This document shows, one piece after another, positions 48,943 to 59,857 of a stretch of 64,000 nt of DNA; the first letter of the stretch is position 1, and every line of letters starts with the position of its first letter. The stretch spans positions 1-64,000 of IMG/VR virus record IMGVR_UViG_3300032235_000776. One strand, given 5' to 3'. The translations under genes were made by a program, and so were the position numbers. Below the pieces are notes generated by a model. The model saw only the letters and a list, made by a program, of their open reading frames with translations. It was not told where the DNA came from and made no database searches. The stretch comes from a virus.

Positions 48943-51930
48943 ATGGCATCATTCGTACCACCTCAAGTAGATCATAATTTATATACACCAATTCTGCCAC
49001 AGGATAATGTGATGCAGATATTTAGTTTGTTGGATCAAAAGCAACAATTTTATAATCAAGGTGTTAAAGCAGCTCAGACTAAAATATCTTCAATGCTATC
49101 TCTGGAAAAAGATGTTACATCTGAACCAGTAAAAAACATGGTAACTGATTTTAATACTAAAGCAAATGATCTAATTAAACAATATTCAAATCTTGATTTT
49201 TCATTACAGGGTAATGTACAGTTAATTGATAATATCTACGATCCATTATTAGATAATGAAGTATTTTTAAATGATTACACTGCTACTAAAAATTATAATA
49301 CACAAGCTCAGAGAGCACTTAGTTACAAAGATTCAACAGATGAAAAAACCAGAAATCTTTTTAATCAAAAAAATCTTGACATACTAGATATTAAAAGACA
49401 AGATTTGGCAGGGGCAAAAACTGAAAAAGATATTAAAGTATATTCTGCTAGACTTGCAAATACTTCATATACACCATATTACGATTACAATGCTGAGTTA
49501 ATGGGATATATGAAAGATAACAAGGATATGTTTGAAATGGTAAGAGATGAAAGATCCGGGGGAGTTATAATAAGTCATAAAAATGGACCACAAAGATATG
49601 AGTCCCTTAAATCTTTTGTGGATACTTATCTATCTGATAAAGCCAGAAATCAAATTGAAATTGAAGAAAGTGTGAATTTTGCAAATTCATTAAGATCTTC
49701 AGGATTAACTAAAGAACAATTTTTAAATCAAACTATAACAAATTCCAAAGAGTCTTTAGAACAAGAAACTCTTCAAAAACAAAAAGAAGTTGATCAAGTT
49801 TCTGATTTATTAAAGTCTTATCCTAAAACTAATTTAAATACTAAACAACAAGCTGAAGTAAATCAGTTAAATGAAATGCTTCAAAAGAGAACTAGCCTAC
49901 TTGAAAAAAGTCAATCAGTACTTTCTAACTTTAATAACTTCATGCAAAAAGCTACAAATGGTGAAGTAGAATTATCTAGATATTATGATGTAGCAGAAAA
50001 TCTGGTAGTGACTGATAGTATAGAAAAGAAAATAAATAATCTGGCTTATGGTTTAGTTGGTCCGGAAAGTATTACTATAGCAAGTGATGTAGCATATTGG
50101 GAAGGTGTAAAAGAAAGTAGATTAATGAAAGATCTATTACATACAATTGATAATGATGCTATAAAAAATACTTTAGACGCTAAAAGATTACTTTTAGATG
50201 CAGCTAAAGAAGGATTAGTATGGGATCCTAAAACAGAAAGTTATTTACCATCTACATATGGAATTACTCAAAGTTTTTATGGAGCATCAACAGCTGAACA
50301 AGGTGTAATAACTCCAACAACAACAGACTCTTATAACTCTTCTTTAGAAGAGATAAATAATACTCAAAGAGATAATACTATAGAATCTACTATGAAAATA
50401 GTAGAGGCACAAGCTTTAGCAAAAAACACTCCTTTAAATAATAGTGAGTTATTATTATTAAGAAAAGTAATTACTGAAAATCCTTTAAATACTTCTATTG
50501 TAGAGTTGTATAAAAAATATGCTAATGATCAGAGTATAAGATCAGTGTTAACTAAATCAGGAATAGGCCAAACTAAATTCTTAAAAAATAATTTAGGTGG
50601 AGTTTTATCGGGATTAGTTACAGATGCTGAAAATTATGTAAAAAATACTAGTAGAGATCAATCTGGTAGTAACGCTGGTAATTATGATTTATTAAACAAA
50701 ACTTTATCAGATCATTCTATTAAATCTAAAATGATTGATATTGAAAAAACAATTTTAGTAGATGCATTAAAAAAAGATGTCGAAGAATTTGAAAAACAAT
50801 TTCCGGAATATAAAGGTAATTTAAAAGTTGATGAAAATGGAAAAATAGTTGTACTTGATGAAGATAAAGAAAACGATATAAATCCTATTTTATACTCTCC
50901 AACTCCAGCTTATGAATTAGCTAATACAGCTTTAAATTTTTTATTTCCAAAAATACCAAAAAATACAACTCAAAAATTTAACGAATTCTTAAAAACTCAA
51001 AAAGGAGCACTCGGTAATGTTGGAAAATATATGCAAAATACAATTGCTTCTGAACAAGGTACATTTGATTGGTTAGCTCAAAATAAACAACTATATCTTA
51101 ATAATCCGGAAAACTATCAATTAACTGAAGAAGAGTATAATATAAGTAACTATAAAAAAGATGCAGCAGCCTACTGGGACACTGAGTCTACAGAAAGAAA
51201 TGTATTAAATAGTATTCAAGATCAGTTTTTACAAAGTATTGGCGATGAAAGATTTAAACTTGGAAATAAAAACTTAATGTCTGTAGGTTCAAAAGTTATA
51301 GAAAGATCAGGATCTACAACTGTATACCCTACAATATCTTATTTAAGATATATTTTTGGATTAACAGATGCAGAAGGAAAAGCATTAGACATCGAAAGAA
51401 CTGGAATAGTAGATGATGATAGTTTTGATAAAATGCTGACTGCAGTTTCAAAATATGGTGTTACTATAAAAACCCCGGGAACTAAAAACAAAAATTCTTT
51501 AAATATGCAAACGTATTTAAATGCTGGAAATATAATAGATTTGTCAAAATCTAATGCAGGTTCAACTGTAGATTTTAAATTAGCACAATCTTCAAATAAA
51601 AATAGTTACGCAGTTGAAGGAAAATTTAAATCAGAAGATGACTTTTTCTTTGATAGATCATATTTTTATACTGCGGATCCAAATACTAACACTATAAAAC
51701 CTTATTCTTCACAAGCTAATTATTATAAATTTGATTTAGCTCCTGGACAGTTGGATGAAAGTATTATTCCACCACTTAACGAAGGAATTGATACTCAGTT
51801 ATTTTATAATCAAAAAAAGAATAATACAAATACAGTAAGTAATTTTATTAATTACTTAAAACAAAAAAATATATCTACTGATAAAATTAGTGGAGCAATA
51901 ATTATGGATTATTTAATTTCACTAAAATAA
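48943..51930 (+). CDS. Large virion cargo-type protein, 995 aa
   Basis: Helical and coiled-coil rich (ESLEQETLQKQKEVDQVSDLL), Asn/Lys-rich, no catalytic motif recognised. The opening FVPPQVDHNLYTPILPQDNVMQIFSLLDQKQQFY is likely a docking segment. Sits between other cargo genes with two-base gaps, so it is co-translated and probably packaged with them. Confidence 0.58.
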   Translation: MASFVPPQVDHNLYTPILPQDNVMQIFSLLDQKQQFYNQGVKAAQTKISSMLSLEKDVTSEPVKNMVTDFNTKANDLIKQYSNLDFSLQGNVQLIDNIYDPLLDNEVFLNDYTATKNYNTQAQRALSYKDSTDEKTRNLFNQKNLDILDIKRQDLAGAKTEKDIKVYSARLANTSYTPYYDYNAELMGYMKDNKDMFEMVRDERSGGVIISHKNGPQRYESLKSFVDTYLSDKARNQIEIEESVNFANSLRSSGLTKEQFLNQTITNSKESLEQETLQKQKEVDQVSDLLKSYPKTNLNTKQQAEVNQLNEMLQKRTSLLEKSQSVLSNFNNFMQKATNGEVELSRYYDVAENLVVTDSIEKKINNLAYGLVGPESITIASDVAYWEGVKESRLMKDLLHTIDNDAIKNTLDAKRLLLDAAKEGLVWDPKTESYLPSTYGITQSFYGASTAEQGVITPTTTDSYNSSLEEINNTQRDNTIESTMKIVEAQALAKNTPLNNSELLLLRKVITENPLNTSIVELYKKYANDQSIRSVLTKSGIGQTKFLKNNLGGVLSGLVTDAENYVKNTSRDQSGSNAGNYDLLNKTLSDHSIKSKMIDIEKTILVDALKKDVEEFEKQFPEYKGNLKVDENGKIVVLDEDKENDINPILYSPTPAYELANTALNFLFPKIPKNTTQKFNEFLKTQKGALGNVGKYMQNTIASEQGTFDWLAQNKQLYLNNPENYQLTEEEYNISNYKKDAAAYWDTESTERNVLNSIQDQFLQSIGDERFKLGNKNLMSVGSKVIERSGSTTVYPTISYLRYIFGLTDAEGKALDIERTGIVDDDSFDKMLTAVSKYGVTIKTPGTKNKNSLNMQTYLNAGNIIDLSKSNAGSTVDFKLAQSSNKNSYAVEGKFKSEDDFFFDRSYFYTADPNTNTIKPYSSQANYYKFDLAPGQLDESIIPPLNEGIDTQLFYNQKKNNTNTVSNFINYLKQKNISTDKISGAIIMDYLISLK

Positions 51931-51931
51931 A

Positions 51932-54900
51932 ATGGATTTTTTAGAATTACCAAAAAACAATTCAGGAATTGTAGAGTCAGCTGACAAAAAAGGTTTAGGG
52001 CTAAATGATATACTATCAAAACCTTTAACTAAAGAACAAATACTAAATAACCCTTATGCGGTTATACCTCTAAATAAAATAGAAGGGGTTGGTAGATATT
52101 TAAATTCAAGTACTTATAATAAATTAGGATTTTCATTTGATCCTGATTTAGATACTAAATATTACAAAGAAACTCCTTGGTATAAGCAAGTAGGTAATGC
52201 TACTGGCCAATTTTTTGGACAAGCTGGTGCTGCTTTTGATGCTCAATTCTCAAAATTAGAACAAATAAAGGAAACATTTGGAACTACTGATGGTGACTAC
52301 TTAAAAGATGCATTTCAAGCTTCTGAGGATTTAAGAGAGAAGTATCCCGTATTTAAATCTTCAAATGAAACTTATGGTATACTAGGTTATATTCCTTTTG
52401 TAGGAGATTCATTTTCAAAATGGACAAATTTTATTCCTAATTTAGGTTTTACTGCCGGTACATTAGGAGGTGTATTTTTAGAAAATGCAGTTGCAACTGC
52501 AATTATTGAAGCTACAACTGGTGGATTGGGTACACCATTAGCTACAAGTAAATGGGTAAAAGACTTATATAGTGGAATTAAATCTATTAAAAGTTTTAAT
52601 GACATTAAAAAAATGGCGACTTTCGCTAAGGTTGGAGAAGGAATATATGAAGCTGAAAAAGTATTAGGAAGTGCAGGTAATATTGTTAGGGGAGTAGAAG
52701 CAATTAAAGCAGGTAAATCTCTTAAAGGATCCTTACACTCTATATATGGAAGTTATCAATTATATTCATCTGCAGCTGCAGAAGCATTAATTGAAAATGC
52801 TAACTCAGTAGGTGAAGTTATGAAAGATTTTAAAACTGACTTCATTGATAAAAACGGAAGAGAACCAAATGGAGAAGAACTTGCAAGAATGCAAGAATCT
52901 GCAGAAGGTTTAATATTACCATCTTCACTTGGTAATATAGGTATTTTAATGGCCTCTAACGCATTACAAGAAATGAATGCGTTTAAAGCCGGTAAATCAT
53001 TATCATCATTTGCAATATCAGGTAGTGGTAAAGTTGGAGAAGCAGTTGGTAAAAAAGTAATATTTGATAAAACTACTGGGTTATATAGAGATAGATTAGC
53101 AAGTGAAATTACAAAGGGTAAATGGCTATCAGCTGGTAGATTTTTATTAGGAGTTGGTTCAGAAGGTTTAGAAGAATCTGCACAAGGAGTAGTAGCAGAG
53201 GCTACAAAGAATTATTTTAAAGCAAAGTATTATAATAAACCAATTGGTTGGACCGATGCTCTTGGACAAGGTTTTGCATATGCAGCATCTGATCAAGGTA
53301 TGGAAGAATTTTGGGCCGGTGTAGTAACAGGTGGATTATTTTCTGGAGGAGGTAAAGCAATTAATCAGTATCAATTTAGAAAAGATGAAAAAGCTTTATT
53401 TAAAAAAACTGGAAAAACAATTGATCAGTTAGCTCAAGATGAAAGAAAAGATCTTAATGAAGAAGTAATACCACTTTTAAAATATAGTTTAGCTACATCT
53501 CAATCTTCTGAAAATGTAAAAGTACAAACTGTTGTACAACAAAAAATGAATGAAGCCTATTCTCAAGGAAAACAACTTCAAGGAGATATATACAGAGGAC
53601 AAGGTTTAAATAAAGCAATGTTTACTGCTAAGTATTATGGAAAAGATCAAGAGTTATTAAATCACTACAAAGAGTTAAATAAACTTGAAAGAAGTGATTT
53701 AGCAAAGTATTTAAATGTAGAAGAAAATCAACTAGCTTCACCAGAAGAGTTTGAAGAAACTATAAAAGACCTAGAATTTTTATCAGCCAGTATAGATAGA
53801 GCAGCAAAAAAAGTACCTAACCCTGGAAAGAAAGTCAATATTTCAGATCCTAAATATGCAAATATGGATCCTAAAGAAATGCAAGAAGCTTACATAAAAG
53901 ACAGTGTAATGTTTGAAGCATGGCAAGGTGCTCAAGAATTATTGGTGGCTCAAGAGTTTCTTCTTTATAAAACAAAAAACAAATATAAAAATCTAAAATT
54001 AGATTTAGAATCTACTAATGTATCTTTAGATCTGTTAGCAGCTGTAATGTCTAGAGATGATGAGACTTCTGCTTTACAGAAAAAGTTATTTTTCTTACAA
54101 ACAAGGTTAGAAGAAACAGATGAAAAACTTAAGACGCAAAAAAACAAAAAAGAACTTAAAAATTTAAAAACTGATAAAGAAGAACTTACAAAAGAAATAG
54201 ATGAAATAAAGGAAAAAGTAAAAGGTGATCTTCCAAGTAATCCAACAATAAATTACATTACTGAATTAACAAAAAGAATACAAGAAAAAACTCAATCTTT
54301 ACAATCTCTTAAAGAAGCTGAAAAAACAAAAGATCCTTTATATACACAGTATTTAGAAGAAATAAGAAATCTACAAGAAGAATTTTTAATTGTAGCAGAT
54401 GAACGTTTAAGTCAAGAAGAAAAACTTACTAGAATTAATGAATTAAGACCAGACGATAAAAAGTTTAAATTTAACAGAGAGGACTTACTTAGAGAAAGTA
54501 ATGTAAATAATCTTAATGATGTAATTAATGCATTTGATCTTCTAGGTGAATTAAAAGAAACTATAGATTATTCTGAAGATGTAATTGGAAACCTTAGTTC
54601 TCCAGAAAAAATGCAAAAATATGGTGCATTAATGTTTGATAGAATCTATAGAGCTAGAAAAGAATTATTCAGTAATATATTAGCAGGAAAAACATCTGAA
54701 GATATAGAGGAAGAAGATGAAATTATATCTGAAACAGAAGTAAAAGAAAAAACTAAAGAAAAAAAGAAAGCCCCTTTTAAACCAGGTAATAAAGTTATTT
54801 ATCAGGAAAAAGAATATACTCTTGATAAAATAGAATTTAAAGATGGTGAAAGCACTTATATCTTAAAGGATGAAAAAGATAATGTAGTAAGAGTAACTGA

Positions 54901-57900
54901 TGCTAGTGAACTTAGTACGGTAGAGGATAAAGAAAAACTTTCAGATATAGAAAGTTTAGTTATTACAGAAGAAAATTATAATAATTGGAGTAATGTTAGA
55001 GATAGATCTGATTATGATGCTTTTGTAGAGCAAGTCAAATATACTCTAGGTCAATTTGATAAGGTACAAGATAAGTCTAAGATAACTCCAGAGACTGTAG
55101 AAGAAATGCTTTCATCAGTAAAAGCATTCTCTAATAAAGCAATTAGAGACAAAGTTATTCCTTTAATTGTTGCAAAGTATGGTGCAAAAGAAACTTCTGT
55201 AGAAGAAGAATTAGTCACTTTAGAAAAACAACCTATTGAGACTAAAGAAGAACTTTCTCAAGAAGAGAAAATGCATAATGAGATTTTGTCCGCTCTTGCA
55301 AATGCTTTAGATGAAGCAGCTTTTACTGGAGCAAGAAAGTTGACAGAAGAAGAAAAAGCACTTGAACAAGAAATTATAAAAACTATTCAAGCTAAATATG
55401 GAATAAAAGAAAAAACCCCAGAACAAAAACTTAACTTCTTAAATAATAACGAGGGAAGGGTAGTTAAAATAAATGGCATCCAAGGTGTACTTACAAAAGT
55501 AAATGAAAATCTTTTTGAATTAGAGACTCCTAATAGAATTTATGAATTAAGTCCGGAAGATATAAAAACTTTTGAGCAAGGTTCAAAACCAAAATCATTG
55601 GCTAAGTATAAAGTTAAGAATGTAACTGAAACTGAAGTAGTTGTAAATGATGTTAAGTACAAAATTAATACAGATACTAAAGGAAACATTATATCATTAT
55701 CTCCTGAAAACAAACCAACTCAGGAAATTAAAAATGAAAAATTATTAATTGCAGTAGAGATTGAAAGAAACAAAAAGAAAGTAGCAGATACTACTAAAAC
55801 AAATCAAAGAGTAGATAAATTAGAGAGTTTATATCCTACTTTAAATAAAATGCTGGATAAGATGTGGGATGTAAATATGACTGATACTATTGCAGTTGCT
55901 CTAGATAAGTTATATGACAATAAACCTATAACTGAATCTGAAGCATTACAAACTGCTATTTGGTTAAAAGATGTATTTGAAAGAATTGCAGAATTTATTA
56001 AACCAAGTAATACTAAAGAAGAAAATGATGTAATTCTAGAGGCCTATAACATAGCTGAGGGTATAAACTCTTTGCTTTATGATAATAATAATATTACAAC
56101 CAATTATGAAGAAAACAGTAAAACAGCAACAGATGTTGAAGAAGTTAAAAGTAATGTCTCTACCAAAAGAGATCCTTCAAGAAATCGACGCAAAAATAAA
56201 GTAGAAGAAACTACTGAAAAAGAAAAAGGACAGAAAGAAAAACTAATTGAATCCTTAAAACAAGCTAAGGAGTTAGTAAGTAAAATAAAAGACCTCAAGG
56301 TAGATCTTAAAGAAATATTTACACTTATTAAAAAGAGAAGCTATAATAGTTGGAAAAATAGTTTGGACTCTGATAAATTAACTTTGGATTTAGAAGACGT
56401 AGCTTTACCTTGGAATGACCAAGCTGCTAATGACATAGAAATAACTAAGTATTTAATAAACAGATACATAGAAACTGAGTTAAATATGTTAGGAGAATCT
56501 GGCTTAGGAGAAAAGAAAGAAGAAGAAGTTATTAAAACCGAACCTGGAAATTCTGGAAACTTAAATGTTTCAGATGCTTTAGAAACTTTAGATCCGGTAT
56601 CTAAAGAAGATGAAAAAGAACCTATAAAAACAAAGGAAGATTTTATCCTAGAGCTCGCTCAAAAAATTGCAGATAAAATAGGCCAAGGTAAAAAGTATAG
56701 ATTTACTAAAGTAGAAAAAGAATTCTATGAAAATAACAAGAATGAAATTAACTATTTAGTAGAGCAACTTACAAATCCGGTAATTGAATCAAAAGAAGAA
56801 GAAATAACTAAAGAATCATTTATAGATTTATTTAACAAGTTACTTTTAATCTCTGGAAAAAGCATAGATAAAGATAGTAACCCTATTTATAGTATTCTAA
56901 GAAGAATAAAATTTTCTATTGCAGACTCCTGGTTTAAATTTAAAACTAAAGAAGTATCTTATAACCTTAAGAAAGTATTAGAAAAATTATCAAAGACTTA
57001 TACTAATGTAACCTTTAATAACATTCCTAAGAAATACTTTTCAAAAGGAGAAGAAACACAAGGAGCAGAAACTTATGTAAATAGAATAGTAAATAAAAAT
57101 GTACAAAAAGAATATGATGAATTTAAATTATTTGAACATCAGCATTCTTTACATTTAGATATTACTAAAGAAAATACAGAAGCCATTATGAATATATTAA
57201 TGGACTTTGCAAATAACAATGATGTGTACATACTTATTGGTAGTGCTTACAATATTGCTCGTCCAGATAATATAAGAATTTATTCTAAAGGAGAAAAAAT
57301 CTCAACAGAAAAATTGGATGAGTTATTAAGTAGATTTACTACCCTAACAAGTAGCACAATAGATAATCCAGTTATTAATGATATTCAATATGAAAGACTA
57401 CCAAGTACTCAAGAATTAATTGATTTTTTAAAGACTGTAGATGAGGATATTAAAGAACAAATACTTAATTACTTAGGTCTTTATGAAAAAGACAGAGACT
57501 TTTTAAAGAAGGGATCCCGTAAAGACTATAAAAACGGACTATCATTAAACTCATTAGCATCTGCTAAAATACTAGTAAAAGCCTATAACAAGTTTAAACA
57601 AACCGGTAAACTTAATAATAGAGATATTATAGAACCAGTTATTAAACAACAACTTAAAAAAGCAGCTTTCTATGGTGAGGTATCTGATCTTTATAATGAG
57701 TTATTAAGTAATGACATATTTAAACAAATCAGTAATACTGACTACTTTAAATCTTTAGTAGAAGAAGCAAAAGCTAAAATGGATAAATTATCCGTGTTTA
57801 ATTTTGCAAATCGCACACTATCTATAGGCACTGTTCTTTATGATAAAGACAATGAATATACTATCATAGATAATACAATCCTTGGTAAAAATTTAACTGA

Positions 57901-59857
57901 CTTAAAAAATAAAGACCTTAAGTTTATTAAAGTATTAAAGCTAAGAAACAATCTAACAAAAGAAGAATCTTTTATAAATCAATTTGAATTTAAAAATAAT
58001 TATTCTACAGAACCAATTGTAGCTATTGCAAGTCCGGAAGATTTAAAGAAAGAAAAAGAAAATCAGTCACAAGAAGACGAATTCAATAGATTACCATTTG
58101 ATTTATTTACTACAATAAGTAATGATGATGATATCTTCTTTATACAAGCTGGAGCAAGAAGAGAAAGAAAAGAAGTAGTTGATGAGAATGCTGCAGTAGG
58201 AAGATTAGTAGTTCAAAGATTAGCAGAACAATATAGTACTGAATCAGATAATGATGCTAAAATAAAATTTGAAACTCCTTCTTATGATGACCCTGAATCT
58301 CCATTCTATTTACAGCCAGGTGTTTCAAATCCTAATGTACCGGAAAGAATACAAGAGTTTATACTAGAAAAACTTAATGGTAAGAAATTCAGTGAGTTAA
58401 GTCCCGAGGAATTAAAAGAAATAAAAACATTCTTTGGTAAAACAGGTGCCATGGTAGATAATGTAGGAAACTATATAACCTATGATAAAAATGGTTTCCC
58501 AAATAAAAATGGAATAATTCCAATGTTCTTTGTTCCTAAAGGAGAATTAAAAATATCAGGAGACAGTATTTCTTATGGTGGAAGAGAGTTAGTACCTATT
58601 TCTAAAATGAGTAAGAAATTAGATATGACAGAAGAAGAGGTTAAACAAAGAGCCAAAACACAAGCTGCTTTCTTAGATAAATTGCATTCAAATGAAAAGC
58701 CTGATTATATTACTATATCAAATATATCACAGGGAGTAAAGAACCCTGAAGATACTTTAACATATGAAGATGTAAAAAGATTTGATGAAGAATCAAAACT
58801 AAAATTTGAAATGTCCAGAACTAAAAAGGAAAAAGGACAAATCTATATGAATTTAAATGGAAGTACTACTAAATTAGAACAAAAAGCTATTGGAGAAGAT
58901 GTAGCTCTTGCTATACTTGCATATCTTGGAGTTGAAGATGGTTATTTCTTAAGTAGAGGATTTAAAGTTGGTAAAGGAATAAAATCTCGTTACTCTGAGT
59001 TATTGAAGAAGGTAAATAATGCAAGTAATAACTTAGAGAAATTTAAAGCCAAAAAAGAATATGTAGATTTCTTAAATAGAACCTTATTTACCGGTCTAAA
59101 AAACTTTAACGTATTATTTGATGTATATTTCATGATGGATAGTAATCCAGAAATCTTTGATGCTATTTCTTTAATGGATTATAACACAGATAAAACATCT
59201 AAAGAAGGTATTCCAAATTTATTTGAAATAGGTAATACTTGGAAAAGAGTAAATAATAATAAAAATAATGACGATTATTATTCGTATCTTGATACTGTGA
59301 CAAGTATGCTCTCAAAATTAGTTTTTGATACTAGCCCTGATTTTGTAGAATCAACTTATAATGATAACTTTGTAACTAAGAACGAGACATTAAACATTGA
59401 AAAAGTTTACGTAAAAGAATACCTAATGGAAAAATATTCAGTAAACGGAATCATTGTAAATGACTCTTTATTAAACTCAATGAATAGATATTTATATTTA
59501 AAACCACGTATAGACGAAGAGGTATTACCTACAGAACCAGTTAATTTTGAAGAACTAGATCTTGAATCAATGATCAATAGTCTAATAGATGCAGAAATGA
59601 AATCTGAGTTACCATCAAGAAAAGCTATTTCAAAAGAAGTAAAAACTTCTGCAAGAAATGAAGAATTACCTGCTACAGATGATTTTAAAAATAAAGCAAT
59701 GTCTGAAATTAGAAATGCATTAAAAGCAGTAAATGCTATATTACCAGAAGCAGAATCTAAAAAGATGAAGTCAGAAATTAAGAAGGCTAAGACTATGTCA
59801 GATGTAAACAAAATTAAAATGGAGATTTTTGAAAGATATAATTGTAAAATAAAATGA
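51932..59857 (+). CDS. Giant virion cargo protein, 2641 aa
   Basis: An N-terminal region with amphipathic or hydrophobic helices (about 150-210, including GYIPFVGDSF and FLENAVATAIIEATTGG) could insert in the host membrane on ejection. The centre (about 700-1100) is coiled coil, then Glu/Lys-rich linkers and mixed domains. Giant proteins here in crAss-like phages are capsid cargo, some being virion RNA polymerases; I searched for a DxDGD-type catalytic motif and found none, so no polymerase call. Overlaps the next gene (ATGA). Confidence 0.62.
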   Translation: MDFLELPKNNSGIVESADKKGLGLNDILSKPLTKEQILNNPYAVIPLNKIEGVGRYLNSSTYNKLGFSFDPDLDTKYYKETPWYKQVGNATGQFFGQAGAAFDAQFSKLEQIKETFGTTDGDYLKDAFQASEDLREKYPVFKSSNETYGILGYIPFVGDSFSKWTNFIPNLGFTAGTLGGVFLENAVATAIIEATTGGLGTPLATSKWVKDLYSGIKSIKSFNDIKKMATFAKVGEGIYEAEKVLGSAGNIVRGVEAIKAGKSLKGSLHSIYGSYQLYSSAAAEALIENANSVGEVMKDFKTDFIDKNGREPNGEELARMQESAEGLILPSSLGNIGILMASNALQEMNAFKAGKSLSSFAISGSGKVGEAVGKKVIFDKTTGLYRDRLASEITKGKWLSAGRFLLGVGSEGLEESAQGVVAEATKNYFKAKYYNKPIGWTDALGQGFAYAASDQGMEEFWAGVVTGGLFSGGGKAINQYQFRKDEKALFKKTGKTIDQLAQDERKDLNEEVIPLLKYSLATSQSSENVKVQTVVQQKMNEAYSQGKQLQGDIYRGQGLNKAMFTAKYYGKDQELLNHYKELNKLERSDLAKYLNVEENQLASPEEFEETIKDLEFLSASIDRAAKKVPNPGKKVNISDPKYANMDPKEMQEAYIKDSVMFEAWQGAQELLVAQEFLLYKTKNKYKNLKLDLESTNVSLDLLAAVMSRDDETSALQKKLFFLQTRLEETDEKLKTQKNKKELKNLKTDKEELTKEIDEIKEKVKGDLPSNPTINYITELTKRIQEKTQSLQSLKEAEKTKDPLYTQYLEEIRNLQEEFLIVADERLSQEEKLTRINELRPDDKKFKFNREDLLRESNVNNLNDVINAFDLLGELKETIDYSEDVIGNLSSPEKMQKYGALMFDRIYRARKELFSNILAGKTSEDIEEEDEIISETEVKEKTKEKKKAPFKPGNKVIYQEKEYTLDKIEFKDGESTYILKDEKDNVVRVTDASELSTVEDKEKLSDIESLVITEENYNNWSNVRDRSDYDAFVEQVKYTLGQFDKVQDKSKITPETVEEMLSSVKAFSNKAIRDKVIPLIVAKYGAKETSVEEELVTLEKQPIETKEELSQEEKMHNEILSALANALDEAAFTGARKLTEEEKALEQEIIKTIQAKYGIKEKTPEQKLNFLNNNEGRVVKINGIQGVLTKVNENLFELETPNRIYELSPEDIKTFEQGSKPKSLAKYKVKNVTETEVVVNDVKYKINTDTKGNIISLSPENKPTQEIKNEKLLIAVEIERNKKKVADTTKTNQRVDKLESLYPTLNKMLDKMWDVNMTDTIAVALDKLYDNKPITESEALQTAIWLKDVFERIAEFIKPSNTKEENDVILEAYNIAEGINSLLYDNNNITTNYEENSKTATDVEEVKSNVSTKRDPSRNRRKNKVEETTEKEKGQKEKLIESLKQAKELVSKIKDLKVDLKEIFTLIKKRSYNSWKNSLDSDKLTLDLEDVALPWNDQAANDIEITKYLINRYIETELNMLGESGLGEKKEEEVIKTEPGNSGNLNVSDALETLDPVSKEDEKEPIKTKEDFILELAQKIADKIGQGKKYRFTKVEKEFYENNKNEINYLVEQLTNPVIESKEEEITKESFIDLFNKLLLISGKSIDKDSNPIYSILRRIKFSIADSWFKFKTKEVSYNLKKVLEKLSKTYTNVTFNNIPKKYFSKGEETQGAETYVNRIVNKNVQKEYDEFKLFEHQHSLHLDITKENTEAIMNILMDFANNNDVYILIGSAYNIARPDNIRIYSKGEKISTEKLDELLSRFTTLTSSTIDNPVINDIQYERLPSTQELIDFLKTVDEDIKEQILNYLGLYEKDRDFLKKGSRKDYKNGLSLNSLASAKILVKAYNKFKQTGKLNNRDIIEPVIKQQLKKAAFYGEVSDLYNELLSNDIFKQISNTDYFKSLVEEAKAKMDKLSVFNFANRTLSIGTVLYDKDNEYTIIDNTILGKNLTDLKNKDLKFIKVLKLRNNLTKEESFINQFEFKNNYSTEPIVAIASPEDLKKEKENQSQEDEFNRLPFDLFTTISNDDDIFFIQAGARRERKEVVDENAAVGRLVVQRLAEQYSTESDNDAKIKFETPSYDDPESPFYLQPGVSNPNVPERIQEFILEKLNGKKFSELSPEELKEIKTFFGKTGAMVDNVGNYITYDKNGFPNKNGIIPMFFVPKGELKISGDSISYGGRELVPISKMSKKLDMTEEEVKQRAKTQAAFLDKLHSNEKPDYITISNISQGVKNPEDTLTYEDVKRFDEESKLKFEMSRTKKEKGQIYMNLNGSTTKLEQKAIGEDVALAILAYLGVEDGYFLSRGFKVGKGIKSRYSELLKKVNNASNNLEKFKAKKEYVDFLNRTLFTGLKNFNVLFDVYFMMDSNPEIFDAISLMDYNTDKTSKEGIPNLFEIGNTWKRVNNNKNNDDYYSYLDTVTSMLSKLVFDTSPDFVESTYNDNFVTKNETLNIEKVYVKEYLMEKYSVNGIIVNDSLLNSMNRYLYLKPRIDEEVLPTEPVNFEELDLESMINSLIDAEMKSELPSRKAISKEVKTSARNEELPATDDFKNKAMSEIRNALKAVNAILPEAESKKMKSEIKKAKTMSDVNKIKMEIFERYNCKIK

